Assembly: GCF_900291465.1 (NCBI RefSeq)
Contig: NZ_LT985808.1
Coordinates: 473,703-537,702, forward strand
Reading direction: 5' to 3'
Source of the DNA: Bacteroides sp. Marseille-P3684
Lineage (GTDB): Bacteria > Bacteroidota > Bacteroidia > Bacteroidales > Bacteroidaceae
Length of the DNA stretch: 64,000 bases
In this document: piece after piece, positions 1 through 7,845 of the stretch
How the letters are laid out: the number at the start of each line of letters is the position of its first letter
How positions within the stretch are numbered: the stretch's first letter is position 1
Position numbers and translations under genes: made by a program
The notes under the pieces: generated by a model
The model's database searches: none
Told to the model about the DNA's origin: nothing
What the model saw: the letters and a program-made list of their open reading frames with translations, nothing else

Positions 1-1
1 G

Positions 2-211
2 GTGTATAAGGAACTTGAACGGGTCATCAGAGAAGTCGGCATGAAGATGAGCGTTGACAAGGTTCTTGAAATCGCCAAGACAATAACGACGCTCAGAATA
101 AGGCTGCCCAACGGCTCGGTATATACTGAGACTCTATTCACAACACCACAGCAGGAGACCATCAAACCATTGTTGGAGGCATTAGATCAAGACAAAAATA
201 AAGCAGGGTGA
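2..211 (+). CDS. C-terminal fragment of a probable IS transposase (5' truncated by window edge)
   Basis: An open frame enters from the left edge and ends at the stop at 209-211; no real start lies in the window. The 69 visible residues (start VYKELERVIREVG, later AKTITTLRIRLPNGS) resemble the C-terminal tail of IS1634/IS4-type transposases of Bacteroidales, including the K/R-rich 'IAKTI' helix and a beta-hairpin. This is recognition by resemblance only: no DDE residue is visible because that domain would lie upstream of the window. It is more AT-rich than the polA region. It may be intact, partial or decayed. An unrelated small protein cannot be excluded. Confidence 0.45.
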   Translation: MYKELERVIREVGMKMSVDKVLEIAKTITTLRIRLPNGSVYTETLFTTPQQETIKPLLEALDQDKNKAG

Positions 212-525
212 CGCATTGTCAAAGTCAGGTATAAAGCCAAGTCCGGCTTGAAATAGAATCATACTTTCTCATAATTGTTCCTCCTTTCTCATAGAATTAA
301 ATTTAATTGTTAGCAATTTGATTAGAACAAGTTATCCCTATACTTTTACTTTGGATTTTCTTTCGAAGCAATTGGCGGATGCCTTTATTCGTAAGCCACC
401 AACCATAACCACCCGGTTGTATTTGTCCAAGAGGAAAACTTGCAGCGACGACGCTGGAGAGAAGCACGATGCTCCTACCCGACAAAAAACAAATAAACAA
501 AAGAAGAATATTCGCCGGATACGGC
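212..525. other. AT-rich intergenic stretch, no gene recognised
   Basis: This stretch lies between the transposase tail and the convergent polyprenyl synthetase gene. A small hairpin (AAGCC at 234-238 pairing with GGCTT at 245-249) follows the transposase stop and could be part of an IS end. The left part is AT-rich and the right part, from about 360, is more mixed. Short open frames exist on both strands but none has convincing protein character. No inverted-repeat terminus could be matched because the other IS end is outside the window. Confidence 0.5.
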
Positions 526-1500
526 TTACTTCGTACGTTCCACCACGTAGGAGAGGAAGGCTTCGAGGGCGGTGCGGATGTCGTCATCCTGCACGGGGAG
601 AATGAGGTCGAGTGCCTCGCGACGGAGCTTCTCCATCGCCTGCATGGCGTACTCGATGCCGCCGTGCGCCTTGGTAAAGCGGATGAGCTCCACAATCTCG
701 TCGTGCGTCACATGACCGCTCTTGACCCGCTTCACGAGGTCACGGATGTGGTCGTCTGCCGACGTGTTCACGGCGTAGATGGCAGGGAGGGTGAGCTTCC
801 CTTCGAGCATGTCGTTGCCGGTGGGCTTGCCCAGTTCGGGGCTTTCGTAATAGTCGAAGATGTCGTCCTTGATTTGGAAGCAGATGCCGACCTTCTCGCC
901 GAACAGGCGGAAACGCTCGGTGTCGGCCGCCGACGCTCCCGATGCCATGGCACCCAGCTGGGCACAGGTGGCAAAGAGGACGGCAGTCTTCTTGCGGATG
1001 ATTTCGTAATAAGTGTCTTCGGAGAGGGAGGAGCTGCTGATATTGGAGAGCTGGAGGATTTCACCTTCCGAGAGGTCCTGACCCAGGCGTGCCACGACGC
1101 GGACGATTTCGGCGTCACCCGTCAGGGCAGCATGGTGGAGGGAGGTGGAGAGCAGGTAGTCGCCCACGAGGACCGAGACCTTGTTGTCGTAAGCGGAATT
1201 GACCGAGGGCTGACCGCGGCGTTCGTCGCTCTCATCGACCACATCGTCGTGGACGAGACTTGCCGTGTGGAGCATCTCCAACGTGGCTGCCGCATGATAG
1301 GCGGCAGGAGACAGCGGACCGAACGACTTCGCTACCAGCAAGGTAAGCATAGGGCGCATCATCTTGCCACTACGGCGTCGTATGTAGCCCAGGATTTCAC
1401 TCAGCAACGGGTTCGACGTGTTCAGTGATGCATCGAACACCTCGCGGAATGTCAGCATTTCTTGTGCTATCGGGCGTTTGATCAGTTCGGTCTTCTCCAT
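526..1500 (-). CDS. Polyprenyl diphosphate synthase (trans-isoprenyl synthase family)
   Basis: A cytoplasmic prenyltransferase that condenses isopentenyl diphosphate onto an allylic diphosphate, most likely making the long side chain of menaquinone. The 324-residue length is normal for the family. Both Asp-rich substrate/Mg motifs are intact: DDVVDESDERRG at residues 85-96 and DDIFD at 212-216, with the GDYLLS helix at about 113-118 typical of octaprenyl-type (IspB-like) enzymes. The ATG at 1498-1500 opens a frame beginning MEKTELIKRP. The gene is divergent from polA with about 90 bp between the starts, so both promoters share that gap. Chain length cannot be read from sequence; farnesyl or geranylgeranyl synthases are less likely given the IspB-like motifs. 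Confidence 0.9.
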   Translation of the reverse strand: MEKTELIKRPIAQEMLTFREVFDASLNTSNPLLSEILGYIRRRSGKMMRPMLTLLVAKSFGPLSPAAYHAAATLEMLHTASLVHDDVVDESDERRGQPSVNSAYDNKVSVLVGDYLLSTSLHHAALTGDAEIVRVVARLGQDLSEGEILQLSNISSSSLSEDTYYEIIRKKTAVLFATCAQLGAMASGASAADTERFRLFGEKVGICFQIKDDIFDYYESPELGKPTGNDMLEGKLTLPAIYAVNTSADDHIRDLVKRVKSGHVTHDEIVELIRFTKAHGGIEYAMQAMEKLRREALDLILPVQDDDIRTALEAFLSYVVERTK

Positions 1501-1520
1501 AAAAAGCGTGATTATAGCCG

Positions 1521-1528
1521 CAAAAGTA
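1521..1528 (-). promoter_or_regulatory. -7 element of the polyprenyl synthetase promoter
   Basis: Read on the minus strand this is TACTTTTG, matching the Bacteroidota -7 consensus TAnnTTTG, about 20 bp upstream of the start codon. No good -33 TTTG was found at the usual spacing, so the call rests on one half of the promoter. Confidence 0.45.
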
Positions 1529-1591
1529 ATAATAAAGAGAGAAAGCGACGTGCTTTTTTCGTACTTTTACCCTAAATTTTTAAGAATACAG

Positions 1592-4366
1592 ATGGAACGA
1601 CTATTTTTACTCGACGCATACGCGCTCATCTACCGCGCCTATTACGCGTTCATCAAAAACCCACGCATCAATTCGAAAGGAGAGAACACCTCCGCCATCA
1701 TGGGCTTCGTCAACACCCTGGAGGACGTGCTCCGACGTCAGGACCCCACGCACATCGGCGTGGCTTTCGACCCACCCGGACCGACCTTCCGCCACGAGGC
1801 CTACGAGCAGTACAAGGCGCAGCGCGAAGAGACGCCTGAAGCCATCCGCTGGTCGGTGCCCATCATCAAGGACGTCATCCGTGCCTACCGCATCCCCATC
1901 CTCGAAGTGCCCGGCTATGAGGCGGACGACGTCATCGGGACACTGGCGACCCAGGCGGGTGCCAGGGGCATAGACACCTACATGATGACACCTGACAAGG
2001 ACTACGGACAGCTGGTAGGCGAGCATGTTTTCATGTATCGGCCACGCTACGGCGACAAGGAGTTCGACACGCTGGGCGTGGAGGAGGTGAAAGCGAAGTT
2101 CGGCATCGCCGAACCGGCGCAAATCATCGACATGCTGGGACTGATGGGCGACACGGCGGACAACATACCGGGCTGTCCGGGCGTCGGCGAGAAGACCGCG
2201 CAGAAGCTCATCACCGAGTTCGGCAGCATCGACAACCTGCTGGCAAACACCGGGCAGCTGAAGGGCGCCCTGAAGAAGAAAGTGGAGGAGAACGCCGAGC
2301 AAATACGCTTCTCGCGCTTCCTTGCCACCATCAAGACGGATGTTCCCGTGACGCTCGACATGGACGCGCTGCGGCGTGAGCAGCCCGATGAGGAGACGTT
2401 GCGCAAGCTGTTTGAAGACCTGGAGTTCAAAAGCCTCATCGACCGCCTGTTCAAGAAGGAGAAGGCTCCCCTTCCACCCCCGTCCGACCAGGGCACCCTG
2501 TTCGCGCTCTTCGATGCCGCCCCCCAGGAGGAACCGGCAACGCCCTCGCGCCTGTCACACCTCGAGGACCTGCCCTACCGCTACCACCTGGTGGAGACGG
2601 ACGCCGACCGCCGGGCGCTGGCGGACCGTCTGCTGGGAGCCGCCGCCTTCGCCATGGACACCGAGACGACCAACGCCGAGCCCATGTGGGCGGAACTGGT
2701 AGGCATGAGCTTCAGCCTGGAGGAGAACGAGGCTTACTACGTGCCCGTCCCGGCTGAGCGCAGCGAGGCACAGCGCATCGTGGACCTCTTCAAGCCTGCC
2801 TTCGCCCGGGAGGAATCGCTCAAGATCGGACAGAACATCAAGTATGACATCATCGTGCTGGGCCACTACGGCGTGGAGGTGCGGGGTACGCTTTTCGACA
2901 CCATGATTGCCCACTACGTGCTCCAGCCCGAGCTGCACCACGGCATGGACTACCTGGCTGAAATCTACCTGAAGTACGAACCCATCCACATCGAGGAACT
3001 GATTGGTCCGAAGGGCCGCAAGCAGAAGAACATGCGCGACCTTCCGCCTGCAGAGGTCTACCGCTATGCCTGCGAGGACGCCGACGTGACACTGAAACTG
3101 AAGCACATCCTGGAGCGTGAGCTGGACGCCAACGACGCACGCCGCCTGTTCGAGGAAATCGAGATGCCGCTCGTCCCGGTGCTTGCCTACATGGAGCGCA
3201 ACGGGGTGCGCATCGACCCGGAGGCGCTGCGTCAGACGTCGGAGCTGTTTACCGGACGGATGCGGCAAATCGAGCAGGAGGTGTACGCCCTTGCCGGCGA
3301 GGAGTTCAACATCGCGTCGCCGAAACAGGTGGGCGAGGTCCTCTTTGACAAGCTGAAGATAACCGACAAGGCGAAGAAAACGCGCAGCAAGGGGCAGTAC
3401 GTCACCTCCGAGGAGGTGCTGGAGAGCCTGAAGACGAAACATCCCATTGTGGAGAAGATTCTCGGATACCGCGGCCTGCGCAAGCTGCTGAGCACCTACA
3501 TCGACAACCTGCCGACGCTGGTCAACCCTGCCACGGGCCGCATACACACGTCGTTCAACCAGACGGTGACTGCCACCGGACGACTCAGTTCGAGCAACCC
3601 GAACCTGCAGAACATCCCGGTGCGCGGGGAGGACGGCAAGGAGATTCGCAAGGCGTTCATCCCGGACGACGGCTGCGAGTTCTTCTCCGCGGACTACTCG
3701 CAGATCGAGCTGCGCATCATGGCACACCTGAGCGGCGACCCGCACATGATCGAGGCGTTCCGCGAGGGACACGACATCCACGCTGCCACGGCGGCGAAGG
3801 TCTACAAGAAACCCATCGACGAGGTGACGCGCGACGAACGGCGGAAGGCAAAGACGGCGAACTTCGGCATCATCTACGGCATCTCCGCCTTCGGACTTGC
3901 CGAGCGCATGGGCGTCGACCGCCGGGAGGCGAAGGAGCTCATCGACGAGTACTTCCTCACCTATCCGCACGTGAAGGCGTACATGGAGCACAGCATCGAG
4001 GAGGCACGCCGTCTGGGCTACGTGGAGACGATTTCCCGACGGAAGCGTTACCTGCCCGACATCCATTCGCACAACGCCGTGGTACGGGGCTATGCCGAGC
4101 GAAATGCCATCAACGCGCCCATCCAGGGCAGTGCCGCCGACATCATCAAGGTGGCGATGGTGCGCATCTACCGCCGTTTCCAGGCGGAGGGAATCCGTTC
4201 GAAGATGATTCTCCAGGTGCACGACGAACTCAACTTCAGCGTCTACCCGGAAGAACGGGAGCGCGTGGAACGCATCGTCATCGAGGAGATGCAGGGCGCC
4301 TACCCCTTGCAAGTGCCGCTGGAGGCGGACTGCGGCTGGGGCGCGAACTGGCTGGAGGCGCACTGA
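1592..4366 (+). CDS. polA: DNA polymerase I
   Basis: Family A polymerase for Okazaki-fragment processing and repair synthesis, 924 residues from the ATG at 1592. Longer upstream in-frame starts would overlap the divergent gene's promoter, and MERLFLLDAYALIYRAYYAF is the usual polA N-terminus. It has three parts. The 5'-3' exonuclease domain spans about residues 1-290 (YEADDVIGTLA, DKDYGQLV, GDTADNIPGCPGVGEKTA). The 3'-5' proofreading domain looks active, with DTE at 356-358, NIKYDIIVL, and YACEDAD as the Exo III motif. The polymerase domain has motif A DYSQIELR from Asp701, motif B RRKAKTANFGIIYG near 750, and motif C QVHDE at 875-879. All catalytic Asp/Glu residues are present. It stands alone, with a hairpin terminator just downstream. 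Confidence 0.97.
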   Translation: MERLFLLDAYALIYRAYYAFIKNPRINSKGENTSAIMGFVNTLEDVLRRQDPTHIGVAFDPPGPTFRHEAYEQYKAQREETPEAIRWSVPIIKDVIRAYRIPILEVPGYEADDVIGTLATQAGARGIDTYMMTPDKDYGQLVGEHVFMYRPRYGDKEFDTLGVEEVKAKFGIAEPAQIIDMLGLMGDTADNIPGCPGVGEKTAQKLITEFGSIDNLLANTGQLKGALKKKVEENAEQIRFSRFLATIKTDVPVTLDMDALRREQPDEETLRKLFEDLEFKSLIDRLFKKEKAPLPPPSDQGTLFALFDAAPQEEPATPSRLSHLEDLPYRYHLVETDADRRALADRLLGAAAFAMDTETTNAEPMWAELVGMSFSLEENEAYYVPVPAERSEAQRIVDLFKPAFAREESLKIGQNIKYDIIVLGHYGVEVRGTLFDTMIAHYVLQPELHHGMDYLAEIYLKYEPIHIEELIGPKGRKQKNMRDLPPAEVYRYACEDADVTLKLKHILERELDANDARRLFEEIEMPLVPVLAYMERNGVRIDPEALRQTSELFTGRMRQIEQEVYALAGEEFNIASPKQVGEVLFDKLKITDKAKKTRSKGQYVTSEEVLESLKTKHPIVEKILGYRGLRKLLSTYIDNLPTLVNPATGRIHTSFNQTVTATGRLSSSNPNLQNIPVRGEDGKEIRKAFIPDDGCEFFSADYSQIELRIMAHLSGDPHMIEAFREGHDIHAATAAKVYKKPIDEVTRDERRKAKTANFGIIYGISAFGLAERMGVDRREAKELIDEYFLTYPHVKAYMEHSIEEARRLGYVETISRRKRYLPDIHSHNAVVRGYAERNAINAPIQGSAADIIKVAMVRIYRRFQAEGIRSKMILQVHDELNFSVYPEERERVERIVIEEMQGAYPLQVPLEADCGWGANWLEAH

Positions 4367-4374
4367 TGCCGCTC

Positions 4375-4425
4375 CCGGCGCGTCCCTTCGCCGAAGGAAG
4401 CAGGAGGGACGCACCGGTGTCATTG
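4375..4425 (+). terminator. polA terminator hairpin
   Basis: Inverted repeat CCGGCGCGTCCCT (4375-4387) with AGGGACGCACCGG (4405-4417), one mismatch, starting 9 bp after the polA stop. It is followed by a modestly T-rich stretch rather than a clean T-run. Confidence 0.65.
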
Positions 4426-4492
4426 TGTCAAATCGTCCACTCCTGTCCCGATAATCTGTCACTCCGACCGCGTTTCCGAAGACTATTTGTCA
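4418..4492 (+). promoter_or_regulatory. Possible activator-binding region with repeated TGTC(A) motifs
   Basis: TGTCA or TGTC occurs at 4418, 4426, 4444, 4457 and 4488, all in the same orientation, ending about 20 bp before the sigma-54 promoter. Sigma-54 promoters need an AAA+ enhancer-binding protein bound upstream, and such proteins often recognise TGTC-type half sites. That these are its sites is inference; no GACA partner completing a dyad is seen. Confidence 0.35.
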
Positions 4493-4513
4493 GCGTCCGC
4501 CCTTTGCGGCACG

Positions 4514-4528
4514 TGGCACGGAGTTTGC
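4514..4528 (+). promoter_or_regulatory. Sigma-54 (RpoN) promoter of the hsp20 gene
   Basis: TGGCACGGAGTTTGC matches the sigma-54 consensus TGGCACG-N4-TTGC, with GG at 4515-4516 and GC at 4527-4528 separated by exactly 10 bp. Transcription would begin near 4540 and give a leader of about 73 nt before the hsp20 ATG at 4613. No housekeeping -7 element was noticed in this leader. Confidence 0.8.
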
Positions 4529-4612
4529 GACCCTGTGAGTGAGCTTCGGAATGAAAGGAGCCGGAGTCCAAGGATAACTACTCAACGAAACTTAATATAG
4601 GAGATTACGACT

Positions 4613-5044
4613 ATGACACCGATGAGAAGAAACAATGGAAACTGGTTACCGAGTATCTTTAATGACTTCTTTGATACCGAATGGATGGAACGCGCCAACG
4701 CTACCGCACCTGCCATCAACGTGGTGGAACACGACACTGACTACTGTGTCGAGCTGGCAGCTCCGGGCATGACCAAGGACGACTTCCGGGTACACCTCGA
4801 CGACGAAGACAACCTCGTCATCTCCATGGAAAAGAAGACCGAGAACAACGGGGAACAGAAGGACGGACGCTACTTGCGGCGCGAGTTCTCCTACTCACAG
4901 TTCCAGCAGACGATGGTCCTGCCTGACGACGTGGACAAGGAGCACATCAGCGCCCACGTGGAACACGGCGTCCTCACCGTCGAACTGCCCAAGCTGAAAA
5001 AGCAGGACGGAGACAAACCGTTGAAAGCCATTGAAGTCAAATAA
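4613..5044 (+). CDS. Small heat-shock protein, Hsp20/alpha-crystallin family
   Basis: A cytoplasmic ATP-independent holdase chaperone of 143 residues, normal length. The alpha-crystallin domain covers about residues 30-125 (start at PAINVVEHDTDYCVELAAPGM, end at VEHGVLTVELPKL). The C-terminal tail carries the IEV (I-x-I/V) motif used for oligomer assembly. The start ATG at 4613 follows the leader sequence AGGAGATTACGACT, which contains a clear AGGAG ribosome binding site. The gene is monocistronic, between the sigma-54 promoter and a strong terminator, so it should respond to whichever stress activates the sigma-54 enhancer-binding protein. Confidence 0.93.
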   Translation: MTPMRRNNGNWLPSIFNDFFDTEWMERANATAPAINVVEHDTDYCVELAAPGMTKDDFRVHLDDEDNLVISMEKKTENNGEQKDGRYLRREFSYSQFQQTMVLPDDVDKEHISAHVEHGVLTVELPKLKKQDGDKPLKAIEVK

Positions 5045-5057
5045 GCTTGCAGAAGCA

Positions 5058-5110
5058 GAAGCCATCATCCTGACAGCCACACGGCGCGGGATGGTGGCTT
5101 CTTTCGTTTT
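5058..5110 (+). terminator. Rho-independent terminator of hsp20
   Basis: GAAGCCATCATCC (5058-5070) pairs with GGATGGTGGCTTC (5089-5101) with one G-T pair, followed by TTTCGTTTT. It begins 14 bp after the hsp20 stop and ends just before the next gene. Confidence 0.85.
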
Positions 5111-5122
5111 ATACCCACCCTT

Positions 5123-5878
5123 ATGCCCATTACCATCCTCAACTTCACACACGCCTACGAGCCCATGACGTTCCTGCACGACGCGTCCTGCCGCTGGATT
5201 GACTGCACCCGCCTGCACGGCACGGCATGCTACTGCGACACCGACGGGGAAGCGCAGCTGCGTCGCCTCCTCGCACCCTATCCGCCCGAAGGCATCCATC
5301 TCATCGACTCGGGCGACTACCACTACGTCACCAAGCTGTGGACCGACAAAATCGACCGCCCCTTCTCGCTCGTGCTCTTCGACCATCACCCCGACATGCA
5401 GCCGCCCCTGTTCGACGGACTGCTCTCCTGCGGTTGCTGGGTACGCACCATGCTGGAACGGAACCCCCTGCTACGGAAAGTGTGCATCGTCGGTGCGTCG
5501 GAACGACTCCGGCAGGAGACGCAAGGCTTCGACCGCAGGCTGGTCTACTTCAGTGAGCAGACGCTCCGGCTGCGCGAGGCATGGCACCTCTTCTCCCGTT
5601 TCTACCTGAACGGACCAGTCTACATCTCCGTCGACAAGGACGTGCTCACGCCGCGCCAGGCGACGACCGACTGGGACCAGGGCTCACTCTCGCTGGGACA
5701 GCTGGAGTCACTCCTGCGCATCATCCTGCGCCACGAGGAGGTCATCGGCATCGACATCTGCGGCGAACTGCCCCTCTGCCAGCAGCCGTCCGCAGTCTCT
5801 CCCGAACGCCGCGCCGCCAACACACGCACCGACCACGAGCTGCTCGACTGGCTGGAAAAACATCTTCCACAGGAATAA
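5123..5878 (+). CDS. Arginase/ureohydrolase-fold protein of unknown substrate
   Basis: A 251-residue cytoplasmic protein with no signal peptide. It keeps metal-site signatures of the arginase-deacetylase superfamily: FDHHPDMQ (Asp87, His88, Asp91), corresponding to the DAHxD loop, and SVDKDVLTP (Asp171, Asp173), corresponding to SxDxDxxDP. The usual first motif GGDHS is replaced by DSGDYHYV around residues 62-69. The enzyme is therefore probably a metal-dependent hydrolase, but neither arginase nor agmatinase activity can be claimed. It starts 12 bp after the hsp20 terminator, so it should have its own promoter or depend on read-through. Similar stand-alone proteins are annotated only as arginase family in Bacteroidales. 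Confidence 0.7.
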   Translation: MPITILNFTHAYEPMTFLHDASCRWIDCTRLHGTACYCDTDGEAQLRRLLAPYPPEGIHLIDSGDYHYVTKLWTDKIDRPFSLVLFDHHPDMQPPLFDGLLSCGCWVRTMLERNPLLRKVCIVGASERLRQETQGFDRRLVYFSEQTLRLREAWHLFSRFYLNGPVYISVDKDVLTPRQATTDWDQGSLSLGQLESLLRIILRHEEVIGIDICGELPLCQQPSAVSPERRAANTRTDHELLDWLEKHLPQE

Positions 5879-5914
5879 AGCGGGCAGAGGACTGGGGACA
5901 ATGCAGATATTCCC

Positions 5915-5922
5915 TATCTTTG
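5915..5922 (+). promoter_or_regulatory. -7 element upstream of ECF sigma gene 1
   Basis: TATCTTTG matches TAnnTTTG and lies 25 bp before the sigma gene ATG. No matching -33 is seen at 19-20 bp. If real, the sigma gene is transcribed by the housekeeping polymerase rather than by itself. Confidence 0.5.
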
Positions 5923-5947
5923 TCCGCTGTTCCACACCCCGACACGC

Positions 5948-6466
5948 ATGCTGAAACAGTTGTTCCATAAGAAAACGTTCGACCGCATCTTCCATGAGAA
6001 CTACTCGCGGCTGTACCTCTACGCCTTCCACATCACCGGCGACGCAGAGGTGAGCCGCGACATCGTCAGTGACGTCTTCACCGGACTGTGGAACCAGATG
6101 GGGCGCATCGACGAGAAGACACTCCGCGCCTACCTGCTCACCGCCGTGCGCAACCGCTGCACCGACCACCTGCGCACATGCCTGCTCGACAAGCGTTACG
6201 AGGAGTATTACCTCGACACAGCCACGGAGCTGTATACCGACGACTACGAGGAACGGGCGGAGGAGGACCGCCTCATCCGCCGGATGCTCGAGTCCCTCCC
6301 GCCGCTCACCGCCGACATCCTGGAACGCTGCTACCTGGAACGCAAGACGTACGCCGAAACCGCCGCCCTGCTGGGCATCAGCCCCGAGACGGTGAAGAAG
6401 CACATTATAAAAGCCTTGCGAACCCTTAAAAAACTCTATAATCCTGCTTCTTTGGAGGAATCCTAG
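5948..6466 (+). CDS. ECF-type RNA polymerase sigma factor (FecI-like), uptake locus 1
   Basis: A 172-residue sigma factor with only the two ECF regions. Region 2 is near residues 15-80 (FDRIFHENYSRLYLYAFHITGDAEVSRDIVSDVFTGLWNQ in short overlapping segments). Region 4 near 110-165 has the helix-turn-helix TYAETAALLGISPETVKKHI. Next comes a FecR gene and an STN-type SusC, the classic order for a sigma factor released when the SusC transporter binds its substrate. The gap to fecR is 48 bp and contains a sequence shared with the susC upstream region, a possible target promoter. Length and motifs are normal for Bacteroidota RNA polymerase sigma-70 family ECF proteins. Confidence 0.92.
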   Translation: MLKQLFHKKTFDRIFHENYSRLYLYAFHITGDAEVSRDIVSDVFTGLWNQMGRIDEKTLRAYLLTAVRNRCTDHLRTCLLDKRYEEYYLDTATELYTDDYEERAEEDRLIRRMLESLPPLTADILERCYLERKTYAETAALLGISPETVKKHIIKALRTLKKLYNPASLEES

Positions 6467-6475
6467 GCACCAAAA

Positions 6476-6500
6476 CGCCCTTTCGTCCGTATCTCTATTA
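6476..6500 (+). promoter_or_regulatory. Candidate ECF-sigma-dependent element upstream of fecR
   Basis: CGCCC...TTCGTCCGTATCT with a following CTATTA closely matches the segment at 7846-7868 upstream of the locus 1 susC (CGCCC...TTC-TCCGTATCT then ATTTA). CGTATCT resembles an ECF -10 element. It lies about 20 bp before the fecR ATG, which is tight for a promoter and could instead make it an operator or leader element. Confidence 0.45.
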
Positions 6501-6514
6501 AAAGACACTGAATC

Positions 6515-7576
6515 ATGACACAGCCAACCCCGAACCACCGTCCCGATACTCCCCCGGCAGAGGACTTCACCCGCGAGGAAGTCCGGCTGCGACGCTACTT
6601 TCTGCGGCAACAGGTCCCCGTGCCGGATGCCAACCGGGAACTGGAGCGGCTCTACCGCCGGCACCGTTCGCAGCTCGTGCGCCGCACTGCCGTGTGGGGC
6701 AGCGTAGCCGCCCTGATAGCCCTGGCGGTATGGCTCGTCCCGTCCCTCGTCGGCCGGCAGACGCAGCAGGTAGTGCACACGGCACCCGCGGTCGATGAAG
6801 TAACCCTCCAGACTGCCCGCGGCGAACGGCTCACCATCGGTTCTGCCGACGGGGACGACGCCCTGCACACCCTGGGAGCCACGCTCGACGACAGCGGCAG
6901 CCGTCTTGCCTACGACGACCGCTCCGCCACGCCCGTGCAGATGCAGGTGCTCAGCACCCCGGCACGACGCACCTTCCACGTGACGCTGTCCGATGGGACG
7001 GAGGTGTGGCTCAACGCAGGCAGCCGCCTCACATACCCGAACCGCTTCACGGACGGCGGACGGACAGTGGAGCTGGAGGGAGAGGCTTACTTCCGCGTGG
7101 CAAAGGATGCCGCACGCCCCTTCACGGTGAAGAGCGGCCCCCTGTCCACCCGGGTGCTGGGCACGGAGTTCAATGTCCGCCGCTATGCTTCCTCCGACAC
7201 CCATGTCACCCTCCTGGAAGGCTCGGTCGAGGTGCAGGCTGGCACAGCGCCCGCCGTACGCATCGCCCCGGGGCAGGACGCCTCTCCGTCAGCGGACGGC
7301 ACCTGGCGAGTCACCGACGTGGACACGGACATCTACTGCGCCTGGCACAAAGGGCTGTTCTATTTCGACCACGTCCCCCTGCGGGAGGTCCTGTGCGAGC
7401 TGGGACGCTGGTATGACAGGGACGTGCGGTTCGACCCGTCGGCAGACACGGATGCGGAAGTGTTCTTCACGGCACGCCGCACCGACCCGCTGGAGGACAT
7501 CGTCAGCCTGCTCAACAGCCTCCACAAGGCACACATCCGCATCGGGGAGGATGCAATCCTCGTCAGCAAACAGTAA
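6515..7576 (+). CDS. FecR-family anti-sigma factor, uptake locus 1
   Basis: A single-pass inner-membrane regulator of 353 residues that should hold the neighbouring ECF sigma factor inactive until contacted by the SusC STN domain in the periplasm. The cytoplasmic N-terminus spans about residues 1-58, a membrane helix 60-79 (VWGSVAALIALAVWLVPSLV), the FecR domain about 150-245 (FHVTLSDGTEVWLNAGSRLTYP, VELEGEAYFRVAKDAARPF, VLGTEFNVRRY), and a C-terminal DUF4974-like region ending LHKAHIRIGEDAILVSK. All parts are present. The gene sits between sigma and susC; the 336-bp gap to susC holds a palindrome array. Confidence 0.92.
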   Translation: MTQPTPNHRPDTPPAEDFTREEVRLRRYFLRQQVPVPDANRELERLYRRHRSQLVRRTAVWGSVAALIALAVWLVPSLVGRQTQQVVHTAPAVDEVTLQTARGERLTIGSADGDDALHTLGATLDDSGSRLAYDDRSATPVQMQVLSTPARRTFHVTLSDGTEVWLNAGSRLTYPNRFTDGGRTVELEGEAYFRVAKDAARPFTVKSGPLSTRVLGTEFNVRRYASSDTHVTLLEGSVEVQAGTAPAVRIAPGQDASPSADGTWRVTDVDTDIYCAWHKGLFYFDHVPLREVLCELGRWYDRDVRFDPSADTDAEVFFTARRTDPLEDIVSLLNSLHKAHIRIGEDAILVSKQ

Positions 7577-7623
7577 AAACAACAGACAGAAAGACACGTC
7601 TGAAAATCCCCCTCCATTCCCCG

Positions 7624-7715
7624 CTTCGTACGGACGCGTCGCCACGCTCGTACGGACGCGTCCGCACGGTCGTAGTCGTTCGTCCGTACGAACGTGACGA
7701 CCTGTCCGTACGAAG
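7624..7715. repeat. Four-unit 22-bp palindrome array, GTAC class, copy 1
   Basis: Four 18-nt dyad units start exactly 22 bp apart at 7628, 7650, 7672 and 7694, each followed by a 4-nt linker (GCTC, GGTC, GAAC). Units are variants of GTACGGACGCGTCCGTAC: the first two are GTACGGACGCGTCGCCAC and GTACGGACGCGTCCGCAC, the third and fourth end in GTCCGTAC. The array is bounded by CTTC (7624-7627) and GAAG (7712-7715), themselves inverted. The sequence TTCCC precedes the CTTC side in both copies in this window. It lies in the gap between fecR and susC. Function unknown; a cruciform, hairpin or protein-binding array are all possible. Confidence 0.9.
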
Positions 7716-7845
7716 ACAGTCATTCTAGCACCCGATATACCTTTCAAAATCAGAGAATTATCCTCACCCGTCACCGGAGGGCGACGGACGTGAAAAAAAA
7801 CTTCGCCTTCCGCTGAAAAAAACGGTCAAAAGCATACCCGATTGG

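Noticed and set aside
303-525. Possible gene remnant with peptide QPGGYGWWLTNKGIRQLL on the minus strand
   Set aside because: Short, no recognised family, and the frame runs into an antisense shadow of the synthetase gene.
1418-1591. 58-codon N-terminal extension of polA
   Set aside because: It overlaps the divergent polyprenyl synthetase gene and its promoter; MERLFLLDAYALIYRAYY is the standard polA start.
2555-4462. Long open frame antisense to polA (about 635 codons)
   Set aside because: Codon-shadow of a high-GC gene; composition rich in His, Val, Arg and Leu with no domain features; polA motifs on the plus strand are intact.
7289-7774. Frames crossing the 7.6-kb array on both strands
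   Set aside because: Composed of fecR shadow plus array translation; no independent coding support.
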